In this document: in pieces, positions 1 to 8,884 of the stretch | Position numbering within the stretch: the first letter of the stretch is position 1 | Layout: every line of letters starts with the position of its first letter | NCBI GenBank assembly: GCA_019689615.1 | Contig: JADGHD010000005.1 | Location: 1 to 26,519, forward strand | Direction of reading: 5' to 3' | Source of the DNA: Frankia sp. | GTDB taxonomy: Bacteria > Actinomycetota > Actinomycetes > Frankiales > Frankiaceae | Length of the DNA stretch: 26,519 nucleotides | Notes under the pieces: model-generated | Database searches by the model: none | Told to the model about the DNA's origin: nothing | Seen by the model: the letters and a program-made list of their open reading frames with translations, nothing else | Translations under genes and position numbers: made by a program

Positions 1-1662
1 GCCCAGATGGTGAGCGCGGCGGCGAGCGCGCAGCCGCCGACTCCCATCCCGGCTCCGCCGCCGCCGGAGCCGGTCGACCTCGACGAGGTGTGGGTCGCGG
101 AGATCGGTACTGACGAGCCAGCCGGTGACGAACTGCCGGCGGATGACGACGCCGAGCCGGACGGTCCGTCCACCGAGCTGGTGCTCGCGGAGGACCGGGC
201 GGTCGCGATGTTCACCGCTTACCTGCGGCCGCGGGCGGCGATCGCGCCACCGCGGCTCGAACCGGACGCCGACCAGGATTCCGAGGTCGACGCCGACCCG
301 TTCGCGGGCAGCGGCGCGCTGACTCCCGCTCTCCCCGACATCGGGCCCGGTTGGATTACCGAGACCGGTAACCCGGACGAGTCCGCGGTGCCGCGGATCC
401 GGTTCGCCGAGCTTCACGCGCTCTGGGACGACGAGGTCGACCTCAAGCCGGTGGGGACGCCCAAGGGCCCCGCGACGCCGCTCGCGGCCACTACCGCCGA
501 GATCCCCCTCGCCGAGCCGATTTCCGAGCCATCCGGCGCGTTGGCCCTGCCGGCGGCGCAGCCGGCCGCGCCCGCCGCGGCGTCCACGGCGCTCACCGGG
601 CCGGCGGCCACGGGCGGCCTACCCGTGCCCGCCCTGGCGACGACTGCCACGCCCGCCACGCCCGCGACGCCCGCCACGACGGCGACCGGGGCAGGCGGCG
701 AGCCGCCGTCCGCGGACGCCCCGGCCGGCGAGCAGCCGCTGACCGACACCGCCGCGATCCGGATCGGCGCGCGAGCCCGGGCCAAGGCGGCCCGCCGCGG
801 CGCGCGTCGTCGCCGGGTCATCACCGTCGTCGCGGCGCTGCTGGCCGGGCTGATCGCGGTCGCCGTCCCGCTGGCGCTGCGTACGTCCAACAGCCCGGGC
901 CAGGGCACGGAAGCCGGGGTCATCGTCGGCGAGCCCACCCCGGCGCCGGCCGAGCCCGCCCAGACAGGTGCGCCAACGGAACCGGCCGGCGAGCCCGTGC
1001 CGCCGCCCGCTGCCAGCGCCGAGGCCACCGCGGACGCGGGCGCGACCCCCGCGACCACGCCGGTCGTCGACGAGTCGGGCAGGCCCGGGGTGCCCGGGGT
1101 CCTGCTGGAGCGGGCGGCCGGCGGGGTGTCGGTGCGGGTGGTGGCGCCGTTCAACGGCGGGCCGGTGACCTCGTACACCGTGACGGCGACGCCCGGCGGC
1201 ACCCAGACCCTGACCGCGCCCGGCACGCTCCTCATCCCGGTCAGCGGCTGCGCCGAGACCACGGTGACCGTGCGCGCGGTCGGGCCGAACGGCACGTCCG
1301 ACCCGTCGCCGCCGGCCAAGGAGATCGGCTGCGTCCCGCCGGGCGCCCCGCGGTCGGTCACCGCGGCCCAGCCGGCCGGGCCGAACGGTGACGTGGTGAT
1401 CACCTGGCAGGACCCGGCCGACACCGGTGGCCCGGGGGTGGCGCCCAGCTACGTCGTCACCGTCTACCGGCTGACCGGCGACTCGCAGGTGGTCACCGAC
1501 ACCCTGACCGTCTCCGGCCGCCGTTACACCCGCGGCGCCCCCAGCGACGCCGACCCCTACTTCCAGATCACCGTCGCCGCCCGCAACCCAGCCGGCACCG
1601 GTCCCGCCGTCACCGCCTACGACGTCAGCCCGCGCACGGGCGGCGCGGCGCAGGGCCGGTAG
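1..1662 (+). CDS. Fibronectin type III domain membrane protein, 5' end possibly outside the window
   Basis: The reading frame is open from the first base. The first ATG is at 7 with no visible ribosome site, so the true start may lie upstream; from ATG 7 the protein is 551 aa. Residues 1-268 are acidic and Ala/Pro-rich with short Ala-Thr-Pro repeats near 210-225, and look disordered. An Arg-rich patch (about 250-270) precedes one hydrophobic helix at about 271-291, so positive-inside topology puts the N-terminal half in the cytoplasm. After a Pro/Ala linker come two fibronectin type III-like beta domains (about 360-442 and 444-540) outside the cell. No enzymatic motif is visible. A role in surface interaction is inferred from the fold type only. 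The gene ends at TAG 1660-1662, followed by a hairpin terminator. Confidence 0.75.
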   Translation, partial: AQMVSAAASAQPPTPIPAPPPPEPVDLDEVWVAEIGTDEPAGDELPADDDAEPDGPSTELVLAEDRAVAMFTAYLRPRAAIAPPRLEPDADQDSEVDADPFAGSGALTPALPDIGPGWITETGNPDESAVPRIRFAELHALWDDEVDLKPVGTPKGPATPLAATTAEIPLAEPISEPSGALALPAAQPAAPAAASTALTGPAATGGLPVPALATTATPATPATPATTATGAGGEPPSADAPAGEQPLTDTAAIRIGARARAKAARRGARRRRVITVVAALLAGLIAVAVPLALRTSNSPGQGTEAGVIVGEPTPAPAEPAQTGAPTEPAGEPVPPPAASAEATADAGATPATTPVVDESGRPGVPGVLLERAAGGVSVRVVAPFNGGPVTSYTVTATPGGTQTLTAPGTLLIPVSGCAETTVTVRAVGPNGTSDPSPPAKEIGCVPPGAPRSVTAAQPAGPNGDVVITWQDPADTGGPGVAPSYVVTVYRLTGDSQVVTDTLTVSGRRYTRGAPSDADPYFQITVAARNPAGTGPAVTAYDVSPRTGGAAQGR

Positions 1663-1744
1663 GCACCGGCGCGGCCGGCGTCGCCCGGTCGGGGAACCCG
1701 CGCCGCCGGACCTCGCGGGGATCAGCCGACGGCCTGGGCTGTCC

Positions 1745-1793
1745 GGGCTGAGCCGTGCTGCCGGCAGGCCACGCACGGCTCAGCCCATTTCTT
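1745..1793 (+). terminator. Rho-independent-type terminator after the fibronectin-domain gene
   Basis: Perfect 13-bp inverted repeat: arms 1745-1757 and 1774-1786 with a 16-nt loop, followed by ATTTCTT on the plus strand. It lies 82 nt after the stop codon and before the ABC transporter genes, so it would separate the two transcripts. Confidence 0.8.
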
Positions 1794-1924
1794 GGGACTG
1801 GGCTGCCAGCCGCGGCGCGCATAGTGGGCTTACGCCTACCCCGGGAAGCGGCCCAGCCCCATCGGAATCGGGCGTGATCATTTCTAGCGTGATGGTCACC
1901 GTCGGACCGATTCCATCTGGAGCG

Positions 1925-2686
1925 ATGATGACCACGCGGGGAGTACCGATCCCGGCTCTGGAGACGAGGGGCCTGACCCGCATCTTTGGCGAGGGCGACC
2001 GCGCCGTGCGGGCGCTCGCCGGCATTGACCTCACGTTTGCCGCGGGCACGTTCACCGCCGTCATGGGGCCCTCGGGCTCCGGCAAGTCGACCTTCCTCGG
2101 CTGTGTCGCCGGTATCGACCGGCCCACCGCCGGCCGGGTGATCGTGGCGGGCCAGGACGTGTCGGACTGGGACGAGGACCGCCTGGCGCGGCTACGTCGT
2201 CACCGGCTCGGGTTCGTCTTCCAGGACTTCCACCTGATGCCCTACCTGACCGCCGCGGAGAACGTTGGGCTTCCGCTGCGGCTGGCCGGCCAGCGCCCGA
2301 ACCGCCGCTATGTGCTCGACCTGCTCGGCCGGGTCGGCCTCGGCAACCGCGCTGGCCATCTGCCCGGCCAGCTGTCCGGCGGCCAGCAGCAGCGGGTCGC
2401 GATCGCCCGCGCCCTGGTCACCCGGCCGGCGGTGGTACTCGCCGACGAGCCGACCGGAGCGCTCGACTCGGCGTCCGCCCGCGGGGTGCTCGAGCTGTTG
2501 CGGGACTGCGTGGACCAGCTCGGCCAGACCGTCGTGATGGTCACCCATGACCCGGTCGCCGCCTCCTACGCCGACTCCGTCATCTTCCTGGTCGACGGCC
2601 GGCTGGCCGGCCGGATCGACGCTCCCACCGCCGACGTGGTCGCCGCCCGGCAGGCGCACCTGGACGAGCTGGTGGTGGCGCGATGA
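1925..2686 (+). CDS. ABC transporter ATP-binding protein, MacB/LolD type
   Basis: About 253 aa, a complete ABC ATPase that powers the FtsX-like permease encoded next to it. Walker A GPSGSGKST is at 48-56, the signature LSGGQQQR at 150-157, Walker B with catalytic Glu (VVLADEP) at 170-176, and an H-loop His follows in VMVTHDP. The motif style matches the MacB/LolD/FtsE branch, which moves lipoproteins, peptides or drugs or transmits mechanical force, rather than import systems. The frame can be extended back to a GTG at 1874, but GGAG at 1919-1922 favours ATG 1925 or 1928. The stop overlaps the permease start as ATGA (2683-2686), so translation is coupled. The substrate cannot be read from the sequence. 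Confidence 0.92.
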   Translation: MMTTRGVPIPALETRGLTRIFGEGDRAVRALAGIDLTFAAGTFTAVMGPSGSGKSTFLGCVAGIDRPTAGRVIVAGQDVSDWDEDRLARLRRHRLGFVFQDFHLMPYLTAAENVGLPLRLAGQRPNRRYVLDLLGRVGLGNRAGHLPGQLSGGQQQRVAIARALVTRPAVVLADEPTGALDSASARGVLELLRDCVDQLGQTVVMVTHDPVAASYADSVIFLVDGRLAGRIDAPTADVVAARQAHLDELVVAR

Positions 2687-4068
2687 TCGGCCTGGCCCTG
2701 CGCTCGCTGCGGTTCCGGCGAACCGAGTCGGCCGCGACCTTTCTCGCCGTCCTGCTCGGGACGATCCTGATCGGCTCGTTCGCCACCCTCGCCGAGACCG
2801 CGATCGGCCTCGACGGCCACGCGGAGGACCGGGATGCGTTGATGATCATGGGCGGCGTCGTCGGTGGCTGGGGTTCGGTGATCGTGCTGTTCTCGGTCGC
2901 CTCGACGGTCGGCATCACGGCGGCGCGGCGGGCCAGCGAGATCGGCCTGCTGCGCACGATCGGCGCCGCTCCCGCCCAGGCCAGGCGGCTGATCGTGGCC
3001 GAGGTGGCGGCCGTCGCGGTCTGCGCCGCGCTGCCCGGGGCCGTGGTCGCGCTCGGGACCGGCTGGCTGCTGCTCGCCATGCTGCACGGCCGGCTGATCG
3101 ACGAGTCCATCGGCTATGGCGGCGGGCCGGGGTCCGTCGGCAGCGCGGCCAGCCTGGTCGTGCTGGTGAGCGTGGTCGCGGCGGCGATCGCCGCGCGCCG
3201 GGCGACCCGGGCGCCGGCCAGCGTCACGCTGCGCGAAAGCGTCGCCGAGGCCGGCCGGATGCGCTGGTACCGGGTCGCGGCCGCGCTGGCGCTGATCGTC
3301 TACGGGGCGGGCATGGGCGTCGTCACGGTGACCGTTGCGGACGACTCGGCCGACCCGTACGAGGCGATGGCCACCAGCGGTTCCAGCTCGATCCTGGTCG
3401 GCGTTGGCCTGGCGCTGCTCGCCCCGGTGCTGCTGCGCTGGCTGGCCACGCCGGCGTCCTGGCTGGCCGGTATCCGCCCGGGCGTCTTGCTGGCCGCGCA
3501 CAACGCGACCCGGCGGGCGCATCGGCTGGCCGGCGTGCTCGCCCCGGTCATCGTGCTCACCGCGGCGGCGACCGGCACGCTCATGCTGGTCAGCATCGAC
3601 CTGCGCACGCTGCCCAACAACGCACCCGATGCCGACTCCGACACGATCAACCTGCTGAACTACGTCGTCGTCGGGATGCTCTCGCTGTTCGCGGCGATCA
3701 TGGTGATCAACTCCTACGCGGCTGGGATGGCCGACCGTCGGCTGGAGCTGCGCCGGCTGTGGCTGCTGGGCGCGCCGACAAGCCAGATCCGGCGGTCGGT
3801 GGCCGCGGAGGCCGGGATCATCGTCGGCGTCGGCCTGGTGCTCGGCTGGATCGCCTCGCTCGCGACCATCGTCCCGTTCTCCGTGGCCCGCGACGAGGGT
3901 GTGGTCCCGGACGGCCAGCTGTGGATCGTGCCGCTGATCGCCATCGGCGTCGTCCTGCTCACGCTGGCGGCGGCGGACGGCGCGGTCCGCCGGGTGCTGC
4001 GGTCAGGCCAGTACGGCGAGACGGCTCCGGTCGCGGGCAGGACGCCGGTCGCCAGCCGGGCCGGCTGA
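2683..4068 (+). CDS. FtsX-like ABC transporter permease
   Basis: 461-aa integral membrane protein, partner of the upstream ATPase. About ten hydrophobic segments are visible, arranged as two similar halves. The first half ends in a cytoplasmic stretch with Arg-rich ARRA motifs and 'EIGLLRTIGA', the typical FtsX-domain sequence that contacts the ATPase. The second half repeats this with 'ELRRLWLLGA'. No large periplasmic MacB domain is present; extracellular loops are short, as in the actinobacterial ten-helix exporters. The ATG overlaps the ATPase stop by 4 bp. Transport of a peptide, lipid or antibiotic is possible; the substrate is unknown. Confidence 0.9.
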   Translation: MIGLALRSLRFRRTESAATFLAVLLGTILIGSFATLAETAIGLDGHAEDRDALMIMGGVVGGWGSVIVLFSVASTVGITAARRASEIGLLRTIGAAPAQARRLIVAEVAAVAVCAALPGAVVALGTGWLLLAMLHGRLIDESIGYGGGPGSVGSAASLVVLVSVVAAAIAARRATRAPASVTLRESVAEAGRMRWYRVAAALALIVYGAGMGVVTVTVADDSADPYEAMATSGSSSILVGVGLALLAPVLLRWLATPASWLAGIRPGVLLAAHNATRRAHRLAGVLAPVIVLTAAATGTLMLVSIDLRTLPNNAPDADSDTINLLNYVVVGMLSLFAAIMVINSYAAGMADRRLELRRLWLLGAPTSQIRRSVAAEAGIIVGVGLVLGWIASLATIVPFSVARDEGVVPDGQLWIVPLIAIGVVLLTLAAADGAVRRVLRSGQYGETAPVAGRTPVASRAG

Positions 4069-4080
4069 GTCCCGGAGGCC

Positions 4081-4281
4081 ATGTCCGTATTGCCCCGTCC
4101 GCCTCGGCCGATGGCGGCTGCTCCCGAGCGAGCCGCAGCCGGCCGAGGCGTTCGGCGCTTCTTGGTCGTCGGCGTGAACCGCGCCCACTTGGAGCACTTC
4201 CGGCGCCGTGGGCTCGAGCCGCCGGTCATCCGCGCGAAGCCACGCCTGTCCCCGTCGCCGACCTGGTGGCGTAGCCGATGA
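4081..4281 (+). CDS. Possible small basic protein, doubtful
   Basis: A 66-codon frame starts 12 nt after the permease stop, with GGAGG at 4074-4078 only 2 nt before the ATG. The product would be Arg/Pro-rich with a short segment FLVVGVNRAHLEHF. It has no recognisable domain, and such frames arise easily at this GC content. It fills most of the 281-bp gap between the converging permease and dehydrogenase genes. Treat it as a candidate only. Confidence 0.2.
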   Translation: MSVLPRPPRPMAAAPERAAAGRGVRRFLVVGVNRAHLEHFRRRGLEPPVIRAKPRLSPSPTWWRSR

Positions 4282-4349
4282 CGGGCGGCTGACGAGGGGA
4301 TGGCTTGCCGCCGACCTTCGGCTGGCCGGCGGGAGGCGGGAGGCGGGAC

Positions 4350-5342
4350 CTAGCCCTGGGGCCCGGCGCCCGTCGCCGGGCTGGGTGGCCAGTCCAGGCC
4401 GGAGAGCGAAGCCAGGGCGTGGACCAGCGCCTGGGTGCCGTTCCGGCCGCGGCCCTGGGCCTGTAGCGCGACGTAGAGCTGCTCGGCGAGGGCGAGGCCG
4501 GGCAGCGCGAGCCGGGCCCGGCGGGCCTCGGCCAGCGCGATGCCGAGGTCCTTGACCATGTGGTCGACGAAGAAGCCGGGGGCGACGTCGCCGGCGATGA
4601 CCCGGGGCGCCAGGTTGGCCAGCGACCAGCTGCCCGCGGCGCCGCTGCCGACCGCCGCGAGTACCTGCTCGATGTCGAGGCCGACCCGGTAGGCGTAGAG
4701 CAGCCCTTCCGCCATGGCGACCATCGAGCTGGCGATCAGGATCTGGTTGACCATCTTCGTGTGCTGGCCCGCGCCATGGCCGCCCAGCCGGGTGATGGTG
4801 GTGCCGAGGACCTCGAACGCCGGCCTGACCGCGTCGAACACCTGCGCCGGGCCGCCGACCATGATGGACAGCGTCGCGTTGCGGGCACCCACGTCACCGC
4901 CCGAAACCGGTGCGTCCAGGGCGTGAACGCCTTTGCCCGCGGCCTGCTGACCGATCTCGACGGCCAGCGAAGGCTCGCTCGTCGTCATGTCGACCAGCAC
5001 CGCCCCGGGTGCGACTCCCGCCAGCGCCCCCCGCGGGCCGAGCAGCACCTCCCGGACGTCCGCGGGAAGGCCGACCATCGAGAACACGACGTCGCTGCGG
5101 GCCGCGACCTCGGCCGGCGTGTCCGCCCAGGCCGCCCCGTCGGCAAGCAGCCCCCTGGCCCGCTCGCGGGTCCGCGTCGTCACCGTGACCGCGTAGCCCT
5201 TGCGCAGCAGGTGCCCACACATCGAGGCACCCATGACGCCGGTACCGATCCACCCGACCCGGGTCGACCCCGGTGACACCGTCGGCGGCGGCAGCAGCTC
5301 GGAAGCGGGGGCAGACGGGGGCTTGGACGACTCCGCGGGCAT
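4350..5342 (-). CDS. Beta-hydroxyacid dehydrogenase, 3-hydroxyisobutyrate dehydrogenase family
   Basis: 330 aa, typical for the family plus a disordered Pro/Ser-rich N-terminal tail of about 27 residues. The NAD(P) Rossmann motif is at 30-38 (GWIGTGVMG). The substrate-binding loop DAPVSGGDVGA is at 143-153. The catalytic lysine is K196 in GQHTKMVNQ, with N200, and a second conserved KDLG is at 264-267. The enzyme should oxidise a beta-hydroxyacid or reduce the matching semialdehyde; members also include tartronate semialdehyde reductases and imine reductases, which cannot be told apart here. The start at 5342 is the only ATG ahead of the Rossmann fold that fits. It lies 98 bp downstream of the acyl-CoA synthetase on the same strand, so the two may share a transcript. 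Confidence 0.88.
   Translation of the reverse strand: MPAESSKPPSAPASELLPPPTVSPGSTRVGWIGTGVMGASMCGHLLRKGYAVTVTTRTRERARGLLADGAAWADTPAEVAARSDVVFSMVGLPADVREVLLGPRGALAGVAPGAVLVDMTTSEPSLAVEIGQQAAGKGVHALDAPVSGGDVGARNATLSIMVGGPAQVFDAVRPAFEVLGTTITRLGGHGAGQHTKMVNQILIASSMVAMAEGLLYAYRVGLDIEQVLAAVGSGAAGSWSLANLAPRVIAGDVAPGFFVDHMVKDLGIALAEARRARLALPGLALAEQLYVALQAQGRGRNGTQALVHALASLSGLDWPPSPATGAGPQG
4361..4381. repeat. Hairpin at the 3' end of the dehydrogenase gene
   Basis: Inverted repeat with 8-bp arms (4361-4368 and 4374-4381) and a 5-nt loop. It sits inside the last codons of the minus-strand dehydrogenase gene, between two converging transcripts. There is no T-run, so it may or may not act as a terminator. 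Confidence 0.35.
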
Positions 5343-5440
5343 GGCCGGACCATACCCGTCGCTCCCCGGCCCCGCGCCGCGCCGGCCGTCGGCCACCGCA
5401 GCCGCAGACACGCCCCGGCGTGAAGGACGGCGAGCGCTGC

Positions 5441-7129
5441 CTAGACGTGGGCGGCGCGGATCTCGCGCTTGAGGATCTTCCCGGTGCCCGAGCGCGGCAG
5501 GGGCTCCGCGGTGAGCCAGATCTGGGCTGGGACCTTGAACGGGGCAAGCCGGGCGGCGGCGTGCCCGCGCAGGCTGTCGACGGTCGCTTGCGAGCCGGGC
5601 CGCAGCCGGACGACGGCGGCGACCTCCTCGCCGAGGGTGTCGTGTGGGCGGCCGAAGACCGCGACCTCCAGCACGTCCGGGTGCTCGTAGAGGGCGGACT
5701 CGACCTCGAGGCTGGAGATGTTCTCGCCGCCGCGGATGACGATGTCCTTGGCCCGGTCGACGATGTAGAGGAAGCCCTCCTCGTCGATTCGGCCGATGTC
5801 GCCGGAGTGCAGCCAGCCGTCGGTGAAGGTGGCGGCGGTCTCCTCGGGGCGGCGCCAGTAGCCGAGGACGACGTTCGGACCCTTGATCCAGATCTCGCCG
5901 GGCTCGCCGGGTGGCACGTCCTTGCCGTCCTCGACGATGCGGACCTCGCAGACCGGGACCGGGGCGCCCACGCTGTCGGGGTGCTCGACGTAGTCGGCGC
6001 CGGAGATCGAGGAAGTGATGGACGAGGTCTCGGTCATGCCGTAGCCGGTGCTGGCCCCCAGGTCGGGGAAGCGCTGCCGGATGCGGCGGACAAGCTCGGG
6101 CGGGGAAGCGGAGCCACCGCCGCCGAGGCTCATCAGCGAGCTGAGGTCGCGCTGGTCGAGGGTCGGCGAGTTGAGCAGGTCCCAGACCATCGTGGGCACC
6201 CCGGAGAACTGGGTGACCCGTTCGGCCTCGATCAGGTCGAGCGCCCGCTCCGGGTCCCACTTGCGCATGAGCACCAGGGTCCCGCCGAAGTTGGCCTGGG
6301 TGAACAGCATCGAGTGGCAGCCGGTGGCGTGGAACAGCGGCACCGGCACCAGGAGCACGGTGGGCCCGCCACGTCGGGTCAGCTCGTCGCCGCGGCGGCG
6401 GGCCGACCGGACGAGGGCATACATGAGGCTGATCAGGTTGACGCAGATGTTGCGGTGCGTTCCGAGCACGCCCTTGGGCCGGGACGTGGTGCCGGAGGTG
6501 TAGAAGATCGTGGCCGGGTCGTCCGGTGCCGGGTCCGCCGCCGGCAGCGCGTCCGCCTCCACCGAGGCGAGCAGGCTCTCGTAGGGCAACACCCCGGCGG
6601 GCAGGTCGTTCCTGTGCGCGCGGTCGTCAAGCCGGGTGCCGACGAGGGTGACGCCGGCGAGCTCATCCGCGTGCGGGCCGAGGCGTTCGAGCCGCTGCCC
6701 GTCGGCGATGAGGACCTTCGGCTCGCAGTCGCCGAGCGCGAACGCCAGCTCCTCGCCGTTCCAGAACCCGTTGAGCGGCACCGCGATCGCGCCGACGGTC
6801 GTGGCGGCGAAGAAGGCGACCGACCATTCCGGCAGGTTGCGCATCGCGATCGCGACCCGGTCGCCCTTGCGGACCCCCAGGTCGCGCACCAGCACGGTGG
6901 CCAGGCGGGCGACGAGCCGGAAGTGCTCGGCGTGGCTGACGCGCTCCTCCTCCAGCACGAGGAAGTCCCGGCCGCCGCCGTTGCCGGCACCCTGCGCCAG
7001 CACCTCACGGATGTTGCGCGGCGCGTTCTTCCAGGTCTTCGTCGGCCGGCCGTGGATGTCGACCGTCTCGATCTCGAAGAACTCGCCCGGCGCGCACATC
7101 GCGGCGTCGACCTCGGCGTAGCTGAGCAT
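5441..7129 (-). CDS. Class I acyl-CoA synthetase / AMP-dependent ligase
   Basis: 562 aa, a full-length adenylate-forming enzyme that activates a carboxylic acid with ATP and then forms the CoA thioester. The P-loop (YTSGTTSRPKG) is at about 209, the YGMTE core at about 362, HSGD at about 441, the hinge region GRIDEEGFLYIVDRAKD just after it, and the C-terminal catalytic lysine in SGTGKILKRE at about 551. The length and RGGENI motif match long- and medium-chain fatty acyl-CoA ligases; the substrate is not decidable. The start at 7129 is chosen because GGAGGTGG lies 9-12 nt upstream. The frame runs on to 7285 but that extension is low-complexity. A GntR-type operator lies about 156 bp upstream, so control by the neighbouring regulator is likely. 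Confidence 0.9.
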   Translation of the reverse strand: MLSYAEVDAAMCAPGEFFEIETVDIHGRPTKTWKNAPRNIREVLAQGAGNGGGRDFLVLEEERVSHAEHFRLVARLATVLVRDLGVRKGDRVAIAMRNLPEWSVAFFAATTVGAIAVPLNGFWNGEELAFALGDCEPKVLIADGQRLERLGPHADELAGVTLVGTRLDDRAHRNDLPAGVLPYESLLASVEADALPAADPAPDDPATIFYTSGTTSRPKGVLGTHRNICVNLISLMYALVRSARRRGDELTRRGGPTVLLVPVPLFHATGCHSMLFTQANFGGTLVLMRKWDPERALDLIEAERVTQFSGVPTMVWDLLNSPTLDQRDLSSLMSLGGGGSASPPELVRRIRQRFPDLGASTGYGMTETSSITSSISGADYVEHPDSVGAPVPVCEVRIVEDGKDVPPGEPGEIWIKGPNVVLGYWRRPEETAATFTDGWLHSGDIGRIDEEGFLYIVDRAKDIVIRGGENISSLEVESALYEHPDVLEVAVFGRPHDTLGEEVAAVVRLRPGSQATVDSLRGHAAARLAPFKVPAQIWLTAEPLPRSGTGKILKREIRAAHV

Positions 7130-7284
7130 CCGTTCGTTCCACCTCCGGTCCTCGCCTGACTCGCCGCCCCGCCCCCGGGTCGCTGGCGCGTCGGGTGCGC
7201 TCGGGTGCTTCGGACCGTGCGTGGCAGGCCCGGGAGTTGGGCGAACGGGTCGGCGGCGGTCAGCGTAGGCATGACCGGCGCGCA

Positions 7285-7296
7285 TTGTCTAGACAA
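7285..7296. promoter_or_regulatory. Palindromic operator of GntR/HutC type
   Basis: TTGTCTAGACAA is a perfect 12-bp palindrome. Its GTCTAGAC core is the same as in sites known for HutC-subfamily GntR regulators such as DasR. It lies between the GntR gene and the acyl-CoA synthetase gene, upstream of the latter, in a 226-bp non-coding gap. Confidence 0.6.
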
Positions 7297-7355
7297 ACGC
7301 GGTGCTGGCGACCGTGGGGCGGTGGCGGTTCCCAGCCAGGGGCGGCTGGCTCAGG

Positions 7356-8042
7356 CTAGGAGATCCTGGTCGAGATCTGGTAGCGGTCGGCGGGATGAGT
7401 GTGAATGCCGACGCTCGCCAGACGGCCGTCGGTGCCGTAGTGACGGCGCGTGATGACCAGCGCGGCCGAACGGGGCTCCGCGTCCAGCGCCTGCGCCATC
7501 TCGTCGGTCAGCAGGGCAGCGGAGATGATCTGTTCGACCGGCTGGCGGGCCAGGTCCTCGGGCTGGAAGCTGACCCGCAGGATCAGGTCGCGCGGCAGGT
7601 CGGGCCGCAGGTAGTGCTCGCTCCAGCAGATCGGGCTGTGGTCACTTCGCCGCGTCCGTGGCCCATAGACGACGAACCACTGCGATCCTTCGTCGGCACC
7701 GACCCGGCGGGCCGCGGCGGCGTCCAAGACGACCTCGGCGGAGCGCGGCCGGGAGATCCTCGTCTCGACCGCGAGCGTGTGCAGGTCCTCCGCTGAGCGG
7801 ACGAACGGCTGATACCCGGCGACGGGCCGGGTGGCCACGACGGTCGTTCCGGCGCCCGGACGCCGGCTGATCAGCCCGAGGTCCTCGATCCGGCGCAGCG
7901 CGCGCCGCACCGTCTCCCGGGCCAGCCCGTGCGTCGCGCAGAGCTGCTCCTCAGTGGGGAACCGGCTGCCGACGGGATAGGTGCCGTCGGCGATCGCCGC
8001 CAGCAGCGTCTCGGTGAGCACCTGATGTCGCGGCGCCGCCAC
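7356..8042 (-). CDS. GntR family regulator, HutC subfamily with UTRA ligand domain
   Basis: 228 aa. The N-terminal winged helix-turn-helix (about residues 8-70) carries the family signature: YPVGSRFPTEEQL, the recognition helix ARETVRRALRRIEDLGLI and the wing GAGTTV. Residues about 90-222 form a UTRA effector-binding domain, ending in the typical 'ALVITRRHYG' and 'HPADRYQ' strands. It starts with GTG at 8042, supported by GGAAGGA a few bases upstream. It is expected to release DNA on binding a small metabolite, possibly an acyl compound given the next gene. It precedes the acyl-CoA synthetase on the same strand, and the palindrome at 7285 is its probable target. Confidence 0.9.
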   Translation of the reverse strand: MAAPRHQVLTETLLAAIADGTYPVGSRFPTEEQLCATHGLARETVRRALRRIEDLGLISRRPGAGTTVVATRPVAGYQPFVRSAEDLHTLAVETRISRPRSAEVVLDAAAARRVGADEGSQWFVVYGPRTRRSDHSPICWSEHYLRPDLPRDLILRVSFQPEDLARQPVEQIISAALLTDEMAQALDAEPRSAALVITRRHYGTDGRLASVGIHTHPADRYQISTRIS

Positions 8043-8175
8043 GCCTCGTCCTTCCTCGCCGTCCTCCCTCGCCCGGACCGGCGGCTGCTGCTGCTGCTGC
8101 GGTTGCCCGCCGGACCGGATGGCTGGGCAGCCCTGTACCGGACCCTACGTCAGGGTGCCTGCTCCTTTGAGCGAC

Positions 8176-8862
8176 TCAGCTCGCGGCCGGCTCGGGCGCG
8201 ACCGAAGTGGTGCCCAGGGCGCGTTGGGCGTAGCGGATGAGGATGTCGATCTCGTTCTCGCTCGGGGTGGTGCGGGCGAGCAGGTGGCGTTGCATCGCGC
8301 CGAAGGCGAGGTCGTAGGTCGCGTAGGCGTCGCCGTGGCGCTCGGCCGAGTCGGGCAACGTTTCGGCCAGGACCGAGACGAGCAGGTCGCGGGACTGGCG
8401 GAGCTCGTCGGGGAACCGGGCCTCCAACCGGCCGAGCCCGGCGATGAACGGCCGGGTACGCAGGGCGGTGCGCTCGTCGACGGCCTGTTCGAGGACGCAG
8501 CGGACCCACGCCGCCACCCGCTCGGCTGGGCTGTCGCTCCGGCCCATCCGCTCGCGCATCTCGTCGGCGAGCCGGCGCTGGCCGGCCGAGAGCAGCGCGA
8601 GCAGAAGGTCGTCCTTGGAGCTGAAGTGCCGGTAGAACGCCTGGTTCGAGCAGCCGGCCGCGGACAGGATGGCCCGCAGCGAGACGTCGGTGGAACCAGT
8701 CTGTTCGATGACGGTGTAGGTCGCGGCAACGAGCCGGCGGACTTCCTCGGTGACCGCCTTGACGTGGGCGGCCATCGACCGTTCCACGACCCGCTCCACC
8801 GCTTCAGCCGCGACCGACCCGGCTGACGGCGAACCAACCTCCTCGCCACCCGAAGCGCTCAC
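8176..8862 (-). CDS. TetR family transcriptional regulator
   Basis: 228 aa. The DNA-binding helix-turn-helix is at about 45-90, with the characteristic run SLRAILSAAGCSNQAFYRHF followed by SSKDDLL. The rest is a helical ligand domain of family-typical length. The N-terminal tail of about 40 residues is longer than usual. The GTG start at 8862 has no good ribosome site, and ATG at residue 30 is an alternative. It lies 133 bp upstream of the GntR gene on the same strand. An imperfect palindrome 23 bp before the start may be its own operator. Regulators of this kind often control lipid metabolism in actinobacteria, which fits the neighbours but is inference. Confidence 0.88.
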   Translation of the reverse strand: MSASGGEEVGSPSAGSVAAEAVERVVERSMAAHVKAVTEEVRRLVAATYTVIEQTGSTDVSLRAILSAAGCSNQAFYRHFSSKDDLLLALLSAGQRRLADEMRERMGRSDSPAERVAAWVRCVLEQAVDERTALRTRPFIAGLGRLEARFPDELRQSRDLLVSVLAETLPDSAERHGDAYATYDLAFGAMQRHLLARTTPSENEIDILIRYAQRALGTTSVAPEPAAS

Positions 8863-8884
8863 GAACAGAAAGTCTCGCAGGTCA

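Noticed and set aside
635..690. GCCACGCCC-type repeats in the first gene
   Set aside because: Not a CRISPR or mobile repeat; they encode an Ala-Thr-Pro low-complexity linker in frame.
2547..4274. 575-codon plus-strand frame overlapping the ABC ATPase end and the permease
   Set aside because: Arg/Gly/Pro-rich out-of-frame reading of the permease gene, which itself shows proper transmembrane helices.
5273..7159. 628-codon plus-strand frame opposite the acyl-CoA synthetase
   Set aside because: The opposite strand has all adenylation motifs; the plus frame is Gly/Val/Asp/Arg repeats without domains.
7130..7285. N-terminal extension of the acyl-CoA synthetase to 7285
   Set aside because: Low-complexity sequence that begins inside the GntR palindrome; GGAGGTGG supports ATG 7129.
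8089..8101. CTG/GCTG short tandem run between the TetR and GntR genes
   Set aside because: Only about four units, common by chance at this GC content; no sign of function.
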